Below, one piece after another: positions 10,347-20,978 of a stretch of DNA of 64,000 bases (position 1 is the first letter of the stretch; each line of letters opens with the position of its first letter). The notes under the pieces were generated by a model, which had not been told where the DNA came from, searched no databases, and saw only the letters and a program-made list of their open reading frames with translations. A program made the position numbers and the translations under genes. This DNA comes from Lithodes maja (Eukaryota > Arthropoda > Malacostraca > Decapoda > Lithodidae), in the NCBI GenBank assembly GCA_037953745.1, contig JBAKBP010006592.1, positions 1-64,000 on the forward strand. Reading direction: 5' to 3'.

Positions 10347-13300
10347 TTGGTGAACTTCAGTATGTCGTGCCCTAGTACTGACGAGGAGCGAGAGATGCTA
10401 AGTGAGGAGGTGCCGTTAGTAACTAGTGAGGAGGATGCTAGACTTTTTGTGAGTAAGCAGTACCATGTGACGGAGGAGAGGCTGACTGGGGTGAATGTTT
10501 ATGGCTTGCACCTGATAGCCAAGGTTTTGGGTCTATCCAATGTAGGAGGGATGTCCAAGGGGGAGCTGATTTCCTGGGTGTTGCGTGGGCGACATGGGGT
10601 TTCGGAGGAGAGGGCGTTTGGGGGGGTTCCTCCCCAGATCCCCTCTCACTCGACTCCCACAGTGCCGTCCACTCAGTTGCCGGAGGTTAGCACTCTCCCA
10701 CAGAGGGATGAGCATTGGAAGATTGGAGTGCCCTCGGGCGGTGCGTATGGTGGTTCCCCAGTTCTTGCCCCCCCTCCTTCAGTAGTGGCAGCTCCCTCTT
10801 CCGGCCTGTCTCCTGAGATGATATTTAAACTCGAGCTTGCTAAGATGGAGAATGAGGCTAGGAAGCAGGAGATGGAGAATGAGACTAGGAGGCAGGAGAA
10901 TGAGACTAGGAGGCAGGAGAATGAGACTAGGAAGCAGGAGAAGGAGATTGAGGCTGAGATTAGGAGGCACGAGGCTGAGCTTAGGTACGACTCGGAGAAA
11001 TATTGTGCTCAAATAGATTTAGATAAGACTCGTGCAGAGTCGACAGGGATTCGGATGGGCCGTGAGGGCCAAGTAAGAGAACAGTCCTTGTATCACTTAG
11101 TCAAATTGGTGCCGGCATTTAGTGAAACTGAAGTCACAGAATTTTTTAATCGTTTTGAGAAGAAGTGTAGGGAGCATAATTGGCCTGAAGAGAAGTGGGC
11201 AGCTCTGGTCTCCTCAAGACTTACGGGTAAGGGTCTGAAGGCTTATGATGCACTGCCTTTAGAGTCTTGCATTGACTACCCAGATTTGAAGAGAGCTGTC
11301 CTACGGGCATACGAGTTGCAACCAGAAACATATCGATTGAAGTTTCGGGGTGTTACAAAGACTAGGGAGGCGACCTTTCTTGAACATGCCCGGGACTTAA
11401 AAGATGCACTTACAAACTGGACACGTTCTGAGAAAGCTGAGACGGCCGAACAGTTGACTGAGCTGTTTCTGCTCGAGCAGTTTTATAAGTGTACAGGTGC
11501 AGAAATGACTTTAACTATTAAAGAAAAGAATCCAAAAACTCTACAGGAGGCAGCTGAGATGGCTGACCTCCGGCTATCATTAATTCGTGGGTGCGGGTCT
11601 GCCCAGCGTAGTGAGGCAGGTAACAAGGGGCGTGACGCCCCACCCCCCCGAGTTAGTAATATATCTTATGCAAACAAGTACAAGAGTTATGATACCAAGA
11701 CTGACCACAAGACTAGCACCGTCCCATTTAAGAAGGGGCCGGGCCCTTCCCAGTACCAAGGGAAGCCCAAAGGGGAGTTAGAGTGTTATCAATGTCATAA
11801 AAAGGGGCACTTTGCAAGAGTCTGTCCTAGCAAACCACCTACAGCAGCTGTGTCTTTGGCCTGCAACATTGGTGTGTCTCTGAAGCCTTCTGAGTTTGCC
11901 CGGGGCAGTTCGTCAGAGGCTGAGGCACAGCCAATGCAGAAGCACCTGGGAGGCTCGAACCCTGCTCAGGATGTTTTTTGCGACCATAGAGGACGGGGTT
12001 GCGTGATGTGGGCGGGGCGCAAGCATGGAGTAGAGGTCTTGCGTGATACAGGTGCTTCCCAGACTTTGATGAAAAACTTGACTGGCTACCCTATAAATGC
12101 GGCTCGGGTGGTGGTGGTGCAGGGTATTAATGCAACTCGGTCATACCCGCTGGTGCGGTTGGAGTTGGAGGTGGATGGTGTGGCACGTGAATTGGATGTT
12201 GGGATTGTGGAGAAACTGCCAGTGGAGGGCGTCGACCTTCTTCTCGGCAACGACTTTGCAATGCCCGCTTCTGAGGTTCTACCCTTAGTCGTTGCCGAGA
12301 GGCCGGCCGACGTGAGTAGGGAAGAGCGAGAGTGGGTCGAGCGGTGCCAGGCACAACCCATGGCGTGTGCTGTCACCCGAGCTCGGGCAGCTAAAGTGTC
12401 ACAGCCTAGTCCTCCGTCTTCAGACCAGCAGAGGAACGATCAACAGGAGGAGGCTAAAGCTGGAGTTGGTTTTAAGAGTTTTGACTCGGCGGCTCTCCTG
12501 GGTGATTCAGTATTAGCACCATTACTTAGTTCTGGAGTAGCCCCTGGGCCTGTCATCGAGAGTGACGAGGCTGGGCATGACGAGTCTCCACGACAGCAAC
12601 GTTATGAACATCGAGAGAGACAGAGGGAGCAGCCCAGTATCGGGGAGGGTCATGCATTGCTCCGGGAGCAGTTAGATCGCTTGGCACCCTCAGATATACG
12701 TCGGTTGCAGCTGGAGGACCCTGAGCTCCAAACGTGTGCTAATGGAGCTGTGGAGCTCGACGAGGACGGTGATGCACAGCCGGGAGATTTTTTTTATTTA
12801 GATGGCATCCTGTATCGGCGTTTTCAAGACCCTAACCGTAGCTGGAAGATGGGGTCCGGGGTAGTGGACCAGTTGATGGTGCCGCGGGAGTGCAGGGATA
12901 GCCTACTGAGTTTGGCGCATGACACACCGCTGGCAGGACATTTGGGGGTAAGAAAAACGGTGGCGGCTTTGGGGAAGTTGTTTTGGTGGCCGGGGATGAA
13001 GTCTCATGTGCAGTCCTGGATAAACTCATGTGATATTTGTCAACGGGTCGGGAAACCAAACCAAGTTATTCCTAAAGCTCCGTTGCACCCTATTCCTGTA
13101 ATTGGGCCACCTTTTAGTAAGATTGTTGTTGACATGGTTGGTCCCCTCCCTCCCACCAAGGCTGGTAATAAATTTTTGTTAACCATCATGGATGTTGCCA
13201 CTAGATACCCCGATGCATACCCCATGAAAAACGGCATGGCTAAGACGGTAGTCAGTAACTTGTTGTGGTACTTTTCAAGGTACGGGTACCCGGAGGAGAT

Positions 13301-15494
13301 TCAGTCTGATCAGGGGTCCAATTTCACCTCCAATCTCTTTAAGCAAACAATGCAACAGCATGGAATACGGGCGGTGGTATCGTCAGCGTATCACCCTGAG
13401 AGCCAAGGGGTGCTTGAGCGGTGGCATGCCACCCTTAAAAGCATGCTCAGGTGTTATTGTGCTGATAACGGAAGAGATTGGGATCTTGGATTGCCGTATG
13501 TACTGTTTGCTGCTCGGGAAGTGCCTGGTGAGAGCCTGGGATTTAGTCCAAACGAGCTGATTTTTGGACACCGAGTCAGGGGCCCCCTTAATATGCTGCG
13601 GGAAATTTGGGAAGGAACTGTGCCGCCTTGTTCCTTGTTGAAGTATGTGTTTGAAAGCCGTGAGCGCATGCTTAAGAGTCTGGAGATGGCAGGTCGGAAT
13701 TTAACAGGGTCACAAGCTTTAATGAAGGACAGGTATGATCGCAAAGTGAAGCTCCGGGAGTTCATTGTGGGACAGGAGGTGTTGATTTTGTTGCCTTTGG
13801 TGGGTAACCCCTTGTCGGCGAAGTATACTGGACCCTATAAAATTGTGGAGAAAATTTCGGACCTAGATTACCTTGTTGCCACTCCAGACAGGAGGAAGAA
13901 GAATCAGTTATGTCACGTGAACCTGATAAAAGAGTATGTGAGGCGCCCCTCTGAGCCTCTCACTGTCCCTGTGTTGGCTTGTTGCGGCCGTGGTGGAGAA
14001 GGAGAGGGGGACAGTCAAGCTTCAGAGGAGGATAGCTGGGATCACCATGTTTCAGCGGATCAGTGGGCGGGGAACTCGAGCCTAAGGGCTGACGAGGCTA
14101 TAGCCCATTTGCCTGAGCCGCAATTTGAAGCTATCCGTCAGTTGCTCGGTTTATACCCCACTGTATTCGCTGAACATCCAGGCCTCACTACTCAGGCTAT
14201 GCATGATGTTGACGTGGGGCACCATCTACCCTTTAAGTCAATCCCATACCGTGTGCCCCCCATAAAACTACCCGCTCTGAGGGATGAGTTGGAGTATATG
14301 CTCGGTAGAGGGTTGATAGAGAAAGGTACCGTTAAATGGACTTCCCCCGTAACACTGCAGCCTAAACCAGATGGCAAGGTACGCTTCTGTATTGATTTCC
14401 GTAGGCTAAACGGTTTGACTCCAACTAACCCATATCCTCTTCCTCGGGTTGATGATAGTGTTGATAAAATTGGTAATGCTCGGTTTTTGTCTAAAGTTGA
14501 TTTAGTAAAAGGTTACTGGCAAGTACCTTTGTCCGAGCGCGCTAAAGAGGTATGTGGTTTTGTGGTGGACGGGAGTACTTACCGGTGTAATGTTATGCCC
14601 TACGGACTTAAGAATGCACCAGCAACGTTTCAGAACCTGATGAATGAAATTGTCAAGGACATTCCAAATTGCACCGTATACTTGGACGATGTAATCATTT
14701 ATGATGACGACTTTGAGAGCCATTGTGAGCACCTGGAGACCTTGTTCCGGAAACTTAGTGAAGCAAGTCTGGTAGTAAATTTGGCAAAGTGTGACTTCGT
14801 AAAAGCCACTGTGCAGTACCTTGGGTTTGTAGTGGGAAGGGGACAGGTGTGCCCTCCTCAGAACAAGGTACAGGCTATCAATAAATTTCCGCACCCAACC
14901 ACCAAGAAGCAGATCATGAGATTCTTGGGTATGATAGGCTACTACAGACGCTTTATAAAAGGTTACTCCACGGTGTTGGCACCTCTCACAGATTTGTTAT
15001 CTAAAGACAAAAAGTTTTTGTGGGCGCCTGAGTGTGAAAAGGCTTTTAATTTAGTGAAGCATTTGCTGTGTACTCACCCGATACTCAGGGCCCCAGACTT
15101 TAACAGGCCTTTTCAGCTGGCAACAGATGCTAGTGGTGTAGGGGCTGGTGCCGTCTTGCTACAGACAGACAATGAAGGTGTGGAACACCCAGTAAGTTTC
15201 TTTTCTAAGAAGTTCAATGCTGCACAAAAGAACTATTCTACAATAGAAAAGGAATTACTGGCGATTGTGCTGTCACTCAGGCACTTCGAGGTGTATGTTC
15301 CAGCCTATGGCCCAGTCGTGGTTATCTACACTGATCATCACCCTTTGAGATTCCTAAATCAATTTCACAATCGCAATATGAGACTGACCCGGTGGTCATT
15401 GATGTTGCAGGAGTATAACCTGGACATCCGGCATATTGCGGGATGTGACAATGTGATTGCGGATTGTTTATCGAGGGTAGATGATCAGTCGTAG
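10347..15494 (+). CDS. Element B gag-pol polyprotein (gag-PR-IN-RT-RH)
   Basis: Uninterrupted 1715-aa frame encoding the whole replication polyprotein of B, with no frameshift between gag and pol. Approximate residues: SAP-like helix region 25-75; Glu/Arg-rich coiled coil 155-235 with ENETRRQ repeats; capsid with SCAN-like segment 330-408; CCHC knuckle near 480 (CYQCHKKGHFARVC); aspartic protease near 566 (RDTGAS); integrase HHCC 856-895 and D-D35-E at about 928, 985 and 1021; GPY module and CHVNLIKEY motif; RT with catalytic YLDD near 1445; RNase H from about 1590 (ATDASG, EKELLAI, YTDHHPL) to the end. Every catalytic motif is present. Integrase precedes RT, unlike ordinary gypsy elements. 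The first ATG of the frame was taken as start; an in-frame ATG follows at residue 6. Confidence 0.96.
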   Translation: MVNFSMSCPSTDEEREMLSEEVPLVTSEEDARLFVSKQYHVTEERLTGVNVYGLHLIAKVLGLSNVGGMSKGELISWVLRGRHGVSEERAFGGVPPQIPSHSTPTVPSTQLPEVSTLPQRDEHWKIGVPSGGAYGGSPVLAPPPSVVAAPSSGLSPEMIFKLELAKMENEARKQEMENETRRQENETRRQENETRKQEKEIEAEIRRHEAELRYDSEKYCAQIDLDKTRAESTGIRMGREGQVREQSLYHLVKLVPAFSETEVTEFFNRFEKKCREHNWPEEKWAALVSSRLTGKGLKAYDALPLESCIDYPDLKRAVLRAYELQPETYRLKFRGVTKTREATFLEHARDLKDALTNWTRSEKAETAEQLTELFLLEQFYKCTGAEMTLTIKEKNPKTLQEAAEMADLRLSLIRGCGSAQRSEAGNKGRDAPPPRVSNISYANKYKSYDTKTDHKTSTVPFKKGPGPSQYQGKPKGELECYQCHKKGHFARVCPSKPPTAAVSLACNIGVSLKPSEFARGSSSEAEAQPMQKHLGGSNPAQDVFCDHRGRGCVMWAGRKHGVEVLRDTGASQTLMKNLTGYPINAARVVVVQGINATRSYPLVRLELEVDGVARELDVGIVEKLPVEGVDLLLGNDFAMPASEVLPLVVAERPADVSREEREWVERCQAQPMACAVTRARAAKVSQPSPPSSDQQRNDQQEEAKAGVGFKSFDSAALLGDSVLAPLLSSGVAPGPVIESDEAGHDESPRQQRYEHRERQREQPSIGEGHALLREQLDRLAPSDIRRLQLEDPELQTCANGAVELDEDGDAQPGDFFYLDGILYRRFQDPNRSWKMGSGVVDQLMVPRECRDSLLSLAHDTPLAGHLGVRKTVAALGKLFWWPGMKSHVQSWINSCDICQRVGKPNQVIPKAPLHPIPVIGPPFSKIVVDMVGPLPPTKAGNKFLLTIMDVATRYPDAYPMKNGMAKTVVSNLLWYFSRYGYPEEIQSDQGSNFTSNLFKQTMQQHGIRAVVSSAYHPESQGVLERWHATLKSMLRCYCADNGRDWDLGLPYVLFAAREVPGESLGFSPNELIFGHRVRGPLNMLREIWEGTVPPCSLLKYVFESRERMLKSLEMAGRNLTGSQALMKDRYDRKVKLREFIVGQEVLILLPLVGNPLSAKYTGPYKIVEKISDLDYLVATPDRRKKNQLCHVNLIKEYVRRPSEPLTVPVLACCGRGGEGEGDSQASEEDSWDHHVSADQWAGNSSLRADEAIAHLPEPQFEAIRQLLGLYPTVFAEHPGLTTQAMHDVDVGHHLPFKSIPYRVPPIKLPALRDELEYMLGRGLIEKGTVKWTSPVTLQPKPDGKVRFCIDFRRLNGLTPTNPYPLPRVDDSVDKIGNARFLSKVDLVKGYWQVPLSERAKEVCGFVVDGSTYRCNVMPYGLKNAPATFQNLMNEIVKDIPNCTVYLDDVIIYDDDFESHCEHLETLFRKLSEASLVVNLAKCDFVKATVQYLGFVVGRGQVCPPQNKVQAINKFPHPTTKKQIMRFLGMIGYYRRFIKGYSTVLAPLTDLLSKDKKFLWAPECEKAFNLVKHLLCTHPILRAPDFNRPFQLATDASGVGAGAVLLQTDNEGVEHPVSFFSKKFNAAQKNYSTIEKELLAIVLSLRHFEVYVPAYGPVVVIYTDHHPLRFLNQFHNRNMRLTRWSLMLQEYNLDIRHIAGCDNVIADCLSRVDDQS

Positions 15495-16009
15495 GCTATC
15501 ACAGGTGTATGATCCCGAAGAGATTGACACACGGGTAGCCTCCTGCTTTGGTTTGAGTAGTATTTTGCGCTTGGTGCTTGTTGGCTCGCGGTTGTAGCCC
15601 AGCGTATTGGGTCGTAAAGCAGGATTGTTGAGCGTTTGGTATAGAAGAAAATAGGCTGCCCTTATAGTGCAGCCGGAAAAAAACATATTAAAATATAAAA
15701 AATCATATAAAAAACTCTTTCTTTTTGATGAAGATAATTGTATAAGTTTGTCATAGCCTATAAGGTTTGAGTAGTCCACGAACTATCAAACGGCTGAGCT
15801 GCTGTAAGCTCGCTCTGGGAGCATGATATTATGTCTTTTACTATTGTTGGGAGGAGTTATGAAATGTGAATTTTTTTTTTATAAGATGTGTTTTAGTGAT
15901 AAACTCAGCGTTGTTTTAGTGCCATGCGGTCGCTGGGTGTGAGGGGTTTGATGGGGTTCTGTATATCAGATTTTAGCTCAGGGTTGAGCAAGTAAAATCT
16001 TGGGGGAGG
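15495..16009 (+). other. Element B 3' untranslated region and polypurine tract
   Basis: No open frame of note, hence no envelope gene. It ends in the purine run GGGGGAGG (16002-16009) directly before the 3' LTR, the expected primer for plus-strand synthesis. Confidence 0.8.
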
Positions 16010-17854
16010 TGTGACGCATGTCGAGTATGAGCATGCTGTACAGAACGCCCAGTCAGGCCCCACTCTCGCTAGGATCGTCAGGGCAGGAACTTTGGCTGTA
16101 GTCTGTGTAGAGTTTCCTAACTCAGTTTATGTGAACCGTTGTACTATAAGTATTATCATTATGTATTTTGTTTTCTTCTAAGTCAACGAGTTCTATTTTA
16201 TATCATTAGATATAAGTATTGTGTGTGGGACTTATATACAATGATGAGAGAGAGAGTTATGTAACGACGGCCAGTGAGCGCGCCACGAGGTGTGTAGGCC
16301 TAACTCCCTCCTCCCTCCTCCCTTCCTCCCTTTCAGCGCGTGGGAAGTTCTTTGTCGATCCCAGATTGAGAGAGAATATGACGTCATGATTGCCAGTGGG
16401 CGGTCCTTAGTAGTTGGCGTTATGCTCACTAAAGGGCCGAGTATAAAAAGGGAGGTCCCGCCGCATTTTCCTCAGAACTCATCAGGCAAAGCGACTTCTC
16501 ATATCCCTTGCAACTATCCATATTCTTCCGACTGATGTGAACTTTCTCTACTCTCTGAACAGCCTATCTTCTTCTCTTCTCGTCCCTGTTTAACCTCCAT
16601 GACCCCTTTGGTGCAGATTTAGTCAGCCAAAGTATTATCGCTTGAGTTCTCACGAGATAAGTGCCTGTTAGATAGCCTATTTTTGGAAGGGTTAACTAGA
16701 ATAGGATTGATTGATGTTTGTTGCACTCGTATATGCATTTCCCTGTGTGCGATTATTCATGTTCCTGTTTTCTGCTGGTTTAGGCAATGCTAGACTGGGA
16801 TAGGGTTTCTGAGTTGTGATTTCCTATGAGTACTAGGTTGCGGTTGAACCAGTACAATTGCAACGGAGACGTGGAACGCCTAGGTGGTCTTTCTGACTGT
16901 GTACCGTGGGAGTTTAGCACTGTGTTGCGAGTGAGGGCTTTTGCCTGTGCCACCCAACACTGTGCTATCTCATTTGCTTGACTTTGAGAGGATCGCCAGG
17001 AGAGAACCAGATACTAGTGATCTGGATCTCTCAAGAGAGCATCCCGTCAATTACCGTAATTTGGCCGCACAGTCTTAAGGACCTCGCTAGGCTACGAGCC
17101 GCTTGCTCAGCCATTGTCTCTTAACCTTAGATATCCCAGCTAGACTTTGCTCGACCAGCAGATACAGCATAGTATTGAAGCTTCTCCTTATGTATATTAT
17201 TGTTTAAGCATTATTGATTTCATGTGTGGCACGCTTAGCTACTTCAGAGATTAGTGGCCCACGAGCACAATCTTAGTAGGCTATTGCTAGTGCATTGTCG
17301 GAGTACTTCTTCTTAATGTTTGCCATATCCTATTGCTTATTCTTATAATTCTTCTTATGTCAATTTAAAGCCTTTAATTACCAGTGAGTTATTCATTAAA
17401 TTGCTGTTCAAAATCCGATACTTACTTCTTATGAGTATTCGAGAAGCATCTAACTTATCAGAAGATTCCTTGCTCGATGCTCGAGGACTATTGTTTAACG
17501 TAACGTAATAGTGCCGATCCGAAGTAGAGGGTGGAGGACTTCTTAAGTTCTTAGTTCAAGGGTGGATTACTTCGGCTTCGGCCAACACTATTCTTTAGTG
17601 TTGTAGTACTTTCTTCTTTGTTTGATTGTTGACCAGACTAGATAACTCCCGTCTGGCTATTAGTCTGTTGTGTGAAACGCTAGTACCGAGTTCTTGTATA
17701 CCCCGTTATAGCAGATAGAACTCTGGAGGGTAGTGGCGTTTTTTGTTCGGCTGGCAGTACTCTGGGGTTGGGATCGTGTGTTTCCGTTGTGGCAGCGAGC
17801 CATACTCGAGTCCTGTGTAAGAGCCCTAGTGTACCCGAGTGCCCGGTCGTAACA
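16010..17854 (+). repeat. Element B 3' LTR
   Basis: 1845 bp, same length as the 5' LTR, preceded by the polypurine tract and followed by the target duplication ATAG. Its last 87 bases are open in frame with the resumed RT of element A. Confidence 0.96.
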
Positions 17855-17858
17855 ATAG

Positions 17859-18880
17859 GGAATGCAAAGTACCTTACTAAAATTGATCTTGTAAAAGGCT
17901 ACTGGCAAGTACCCCTGTCGGACCGAGCTAAGCAAGTTTGTGGTTTTGTGGTAGATGGCAAGACCTACCAATGTAACGTAATGCCTTATGGGCTTAAGAA
18001 CGCACCTGCCACATTTCAGAACCTGATGAACGATATTTGTGACGAAATCCCTAACTGCACGGTCTACCTTGATGACGTGATAGTGTATGATGACAATTTT
18101 GAAAATCACCTAAGGCACTTAGAGACCCTGTTTGGGAAGTTGCACGATGCTGGGCTGGTGGTGAACCTGAGGAAGTGCGAGTTTGTAAAGGCTACTGTGC
18201 AGTATCTTGGCTTCGTGGTCGGGTTAGGCCGGGTGTGCCCCCCCCTGAGCAAGATACAGGCTATCAATATGTTTCCCAGGCCCACCACTAAGCGCCAGGT
18301 CATGCGGTTCCTAGGTATGATAGGCTATTATAGGCGCTTCATCCGGGGATACTCTACTGTCTTAGCACCGTTAACTGATCTACTGTCGAAGTCAGTGAAG
18401 TTCTGTTGGGCTGCGGAGTGTCAGAGGGCTTTCGACCTAGTCAAGCACCTGCTGTGTACACATCCGATTTTGAGAGCCCCAGACTTTTCCAGGAGTTTTC
18501 AGCTGGCGACTGATGCCAGCGGTGTGGGTGCCGGGGCAGTGTTACTGCAGACTGATTCCGAGGGCTTGGAACACCCAGTGAGCTTCTTTTCTCGCAAGTT
18601 TAATTCGGCACAAAGGAATTACTCGACTATAGAGAAGGAGCTTCTTGCTATCGTTTTGTCGCTCAAACATTTCGAAGTTTATGTTCCAGCCTACGGCCCG
18701 GTAGTGACGATTTATACGGACCATCATCCCTTGAAATTCCTAAATCAGTTTCACAATCGGAATATGCGGTTGACCAGGTGGTCCCTAATGCTCCAAGAGT
18801 ATAATCTCAACATTCAGCATATTGCCGGGAGTGAGAACGTGATAGCAGATTGTCTATCAAGGGTTGATGATCCAGGATAG
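17859..18880 (+). pseudogene. Element A gag-pol, 3' part (RT from fingers/palm, RNase H)
   Basis: Continuation of element A's polyprotein after the nested element B. It begins with NAKYLTKIDLVKGYWQV, contains the catalytic RT motif VYLDDVIVYDD, the connection region, and RNase H motifs (ATDASGVGAG, IEKELLAI, YTDHHPL, NVIADCLSRV), then stops at 18880. The frame is intact from the junction on. It also reads back into B's 3' LTR to an ATG at 17768, which creates an accidental LTR::RT fusion frame of 370 aa. Confidence 0.92.
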
Positions 18881-19160
18881 TCGTGCACGGTGTGTGGGTT
18901 GAGCAGGAGTAAAATTAGGCTATCATAACGCCGTCCAAAAAGATTATAAAACAATAAAATAAACGAGAATTTTTTTTTTAGTTTTGTAAGTCTTTATTGT
19001 TGTAGCATGATGCATGCGATATTGTGTTTTATGTATAATTCACACTTCAGTTGTTGTGCACCTTTTGCAATTAGTGGCAGCTAAGGGTAGCAGGTCGGTT
19101 GGTTGCCTGTCAGATTTTGATAATGCTTCTAAGGTCGATTATCTAAAGTCTTGGCGGGGC
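18881..19160 (+). other. Element A 3' untranslated region and polypurine tract
   Basis: Non-coding stretch ending in TTGGCGGGGC just before the LTR; the matching tract in copy D is an unbroken G run, so this one carries a C interruption. No envelope gene. Confidence 0.7.
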
Positions 19161-20978
19161 TGTGACGCACCCAGTGCGTGGCAACGCAACCTGATTGTAC
19201 TCCTTGGTACTCCACTGTACCGCCACTGTGCGGTACCTCTGTACCGCTGTACCGTGCTGGCTGCCTATATTGAGTGTGACAACGTATAACTATGTTCTTT
19301 GTATCTCTGCAAAGGTCTCGTCATGTGCTAACCAGTGGTGGGTTTTGTTTTAAGCCATGTCGAGACCTTCCATTTAATATGTAGTATCAATAGAGAAGTT
19401 GATAGATAAGACAATGGGAGTTCAGAGAGAGAGAGTGAGTTGGGCTTCAGAGCGAGAGGGTAGCAATGCGCCACGCTGCCGGGGGGGTGGTTGCCAGACG
19501 TATGGACCGGTTGGCAGCCTTGCGCTTATAGCTAGGTGCGACAGGGTTGGTAGTCCATTGCCGCCTGCCTATGCTGCCTGGGCTGCCCATGTTGTCGTAC
19601 TGCACATTGCCTGGAGGCTCGCTGTGTGTTCCATGATCAGGTTGCCTAGAACCTTTGAGATTCTAACATCCCTTGCCCTCTCTCCCAACTTCTCACGGTT
19701 GCACTCTTTCTCTCTGACGACATTACTCTCATTTCATTCTTCTCTCTATTTAAATGCATAACCTTCCCTTGAGGTCCTAAAGGAGTTTCAGCACTCACCT
19801 CTCGTATTACTCTTAGGACAAGCATATATTTACATGTATTTGATTTAAGGGGTTAATGTGAACAGCGATCTTCTTGATGAGGATAGTTGGTGAACGTTCT
19901 ACATGTTCACGAGTTATATGCCCAGCTCATCATCCAATTTGTGACTAGACTAGTGCCATGTGTAAGAGCCCGACCATGCCCAGGAGTTGTCTGTAGAGGG
20001 GCGAGGACTTAGCCTTGATTTGCCTACCGAGCCAGGAGCGAGTGTAGTACCAGAGACTACAGCTCGCTCGTAGTGCCGGTATAGTAGAGTAACGTAATTT
20101 ATCTGTCCTTGTGTTCTCTGCAGTCTTTTCCTGGGTTCTCGCTTTCGGTGCTGGGACTCGTTGTTCCTGTGACTTGGCCTGCTAGCTAGAACACATGGGG
20201 ATGATGAGTGGGTTATATCTTTATTTTACTATGCATTGCAGCTCTCTTAAGTTTATGTATGTAACACTTTACAATACACATTACTCACACACAAGACAAC
20301 ACTATTAATACTTTCATGTATCAATTAACTGCACTGTCGTTTTGCTGCTGTGTCCGGAGTTCTGTTGCGTAGGGCGCATACGGACTCAGAGGGGAGACAG
20401 AGTGAGAGAAGCGAAGTAGCCTATGCGGTAGTAGGCTACCGGCGCAGTACTGTTGCCTGCAACCTTTTAGTTATTCCAAGTATAGATTCATTCTTATAAT
20501 AAGTGACTACTATTTATGTTCCTTCCATGTGTATTATTAGGTATCTACTGGATCATGAACATCTTGTATGCTACATGCTAGTGCATGTTAGTAGGGGACA
20601 GTTATTCTAGTGCACGCGCTTTCAAGTAGGCGTGTACATTTGTCATTTAGCATTTCACTGTCATACCTTTAGCCTGCTTCTATTCTACATTATTAGAGGC
20701 TTAATATTAACGTAGTTTCTTGAGTATTGCATTTCTTTAGTAATAACGTAACCTATAAATGTCTGAGGGAGTTTAGCCTCATAGCCTACCCCTGTTGTAC
20801 ACTTTCGCCGAGTTAAGGTACCTCGTTACCATAGACGATAACTCTGTAGGGCGTTGGTGCTTTTGTTGTCTGGAGCATATAGTATTTGGGACTGGAATCG
20901 AGCGTGTCGTTGTCACATAAGCCATTTCTGTCCTACGATCAAGAATCCCGAATATGTATTGCCGATCCAGCCGTAACA
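19161..20978 (+). repeat. Element A 3' LTR
   Basis: 1818 bp, TGTGACGC...GTAACA, followed by the target duplication GTAT. It differs from the 5' LTR by a few substitutions (for example near 2221/19260 and 2480/19499) and a small indel near 20244. Confidence 0.93.

Larger units (their letters stand above)
8302..17854 (+). mobile_element. Ty3/gypsy (Gmr1-like) element B, full length
   Basis: Complete LTR retrotransposon of 9553 bp inserted into the RT gene of A. Its LTRs are both exactly 1845 bp and I found no difference where I compared them. The target duplication is ATAG (8298-8301 and 17855-17858); comparison with the uninterrupted family copy at 43757-48895 confirms the exact empty site. 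It has a primer-binding site, one uninterrupted gag-pol frame and a polypurine tract. These features indicate a recent insertion. Confidence 0.96.
2122..20978 (+). mobile_element. Ty3/gypsy (Gmr1-like) element A, interrupted by element B
   Basis: LTR retrotransposon bounded by two LTRs of 1819 and 1818 bp that start TGTGACGC and end GTAACA. It is flanked by a 4-bp target duplication GTAT (2118-2121 and 20979-20982). It is split at 8298-8301 by element B. Without B it would be about 9.3 kb. Gag-pol order is gag-PR-IN-RT-RH. No env-like frame follows RNase H. The two LTRs differ at a handful of positions, including a short indel near 3200/20244, so A is older than B. Confidence 0.93.

Noticed and set aside
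15495..16009. Envelope gene making B an errantivirus-like element
   Set aside because: No frame with signal peptide, membrane segment or useful length between RNase H and the 3' LTR; the same holds for A and D.
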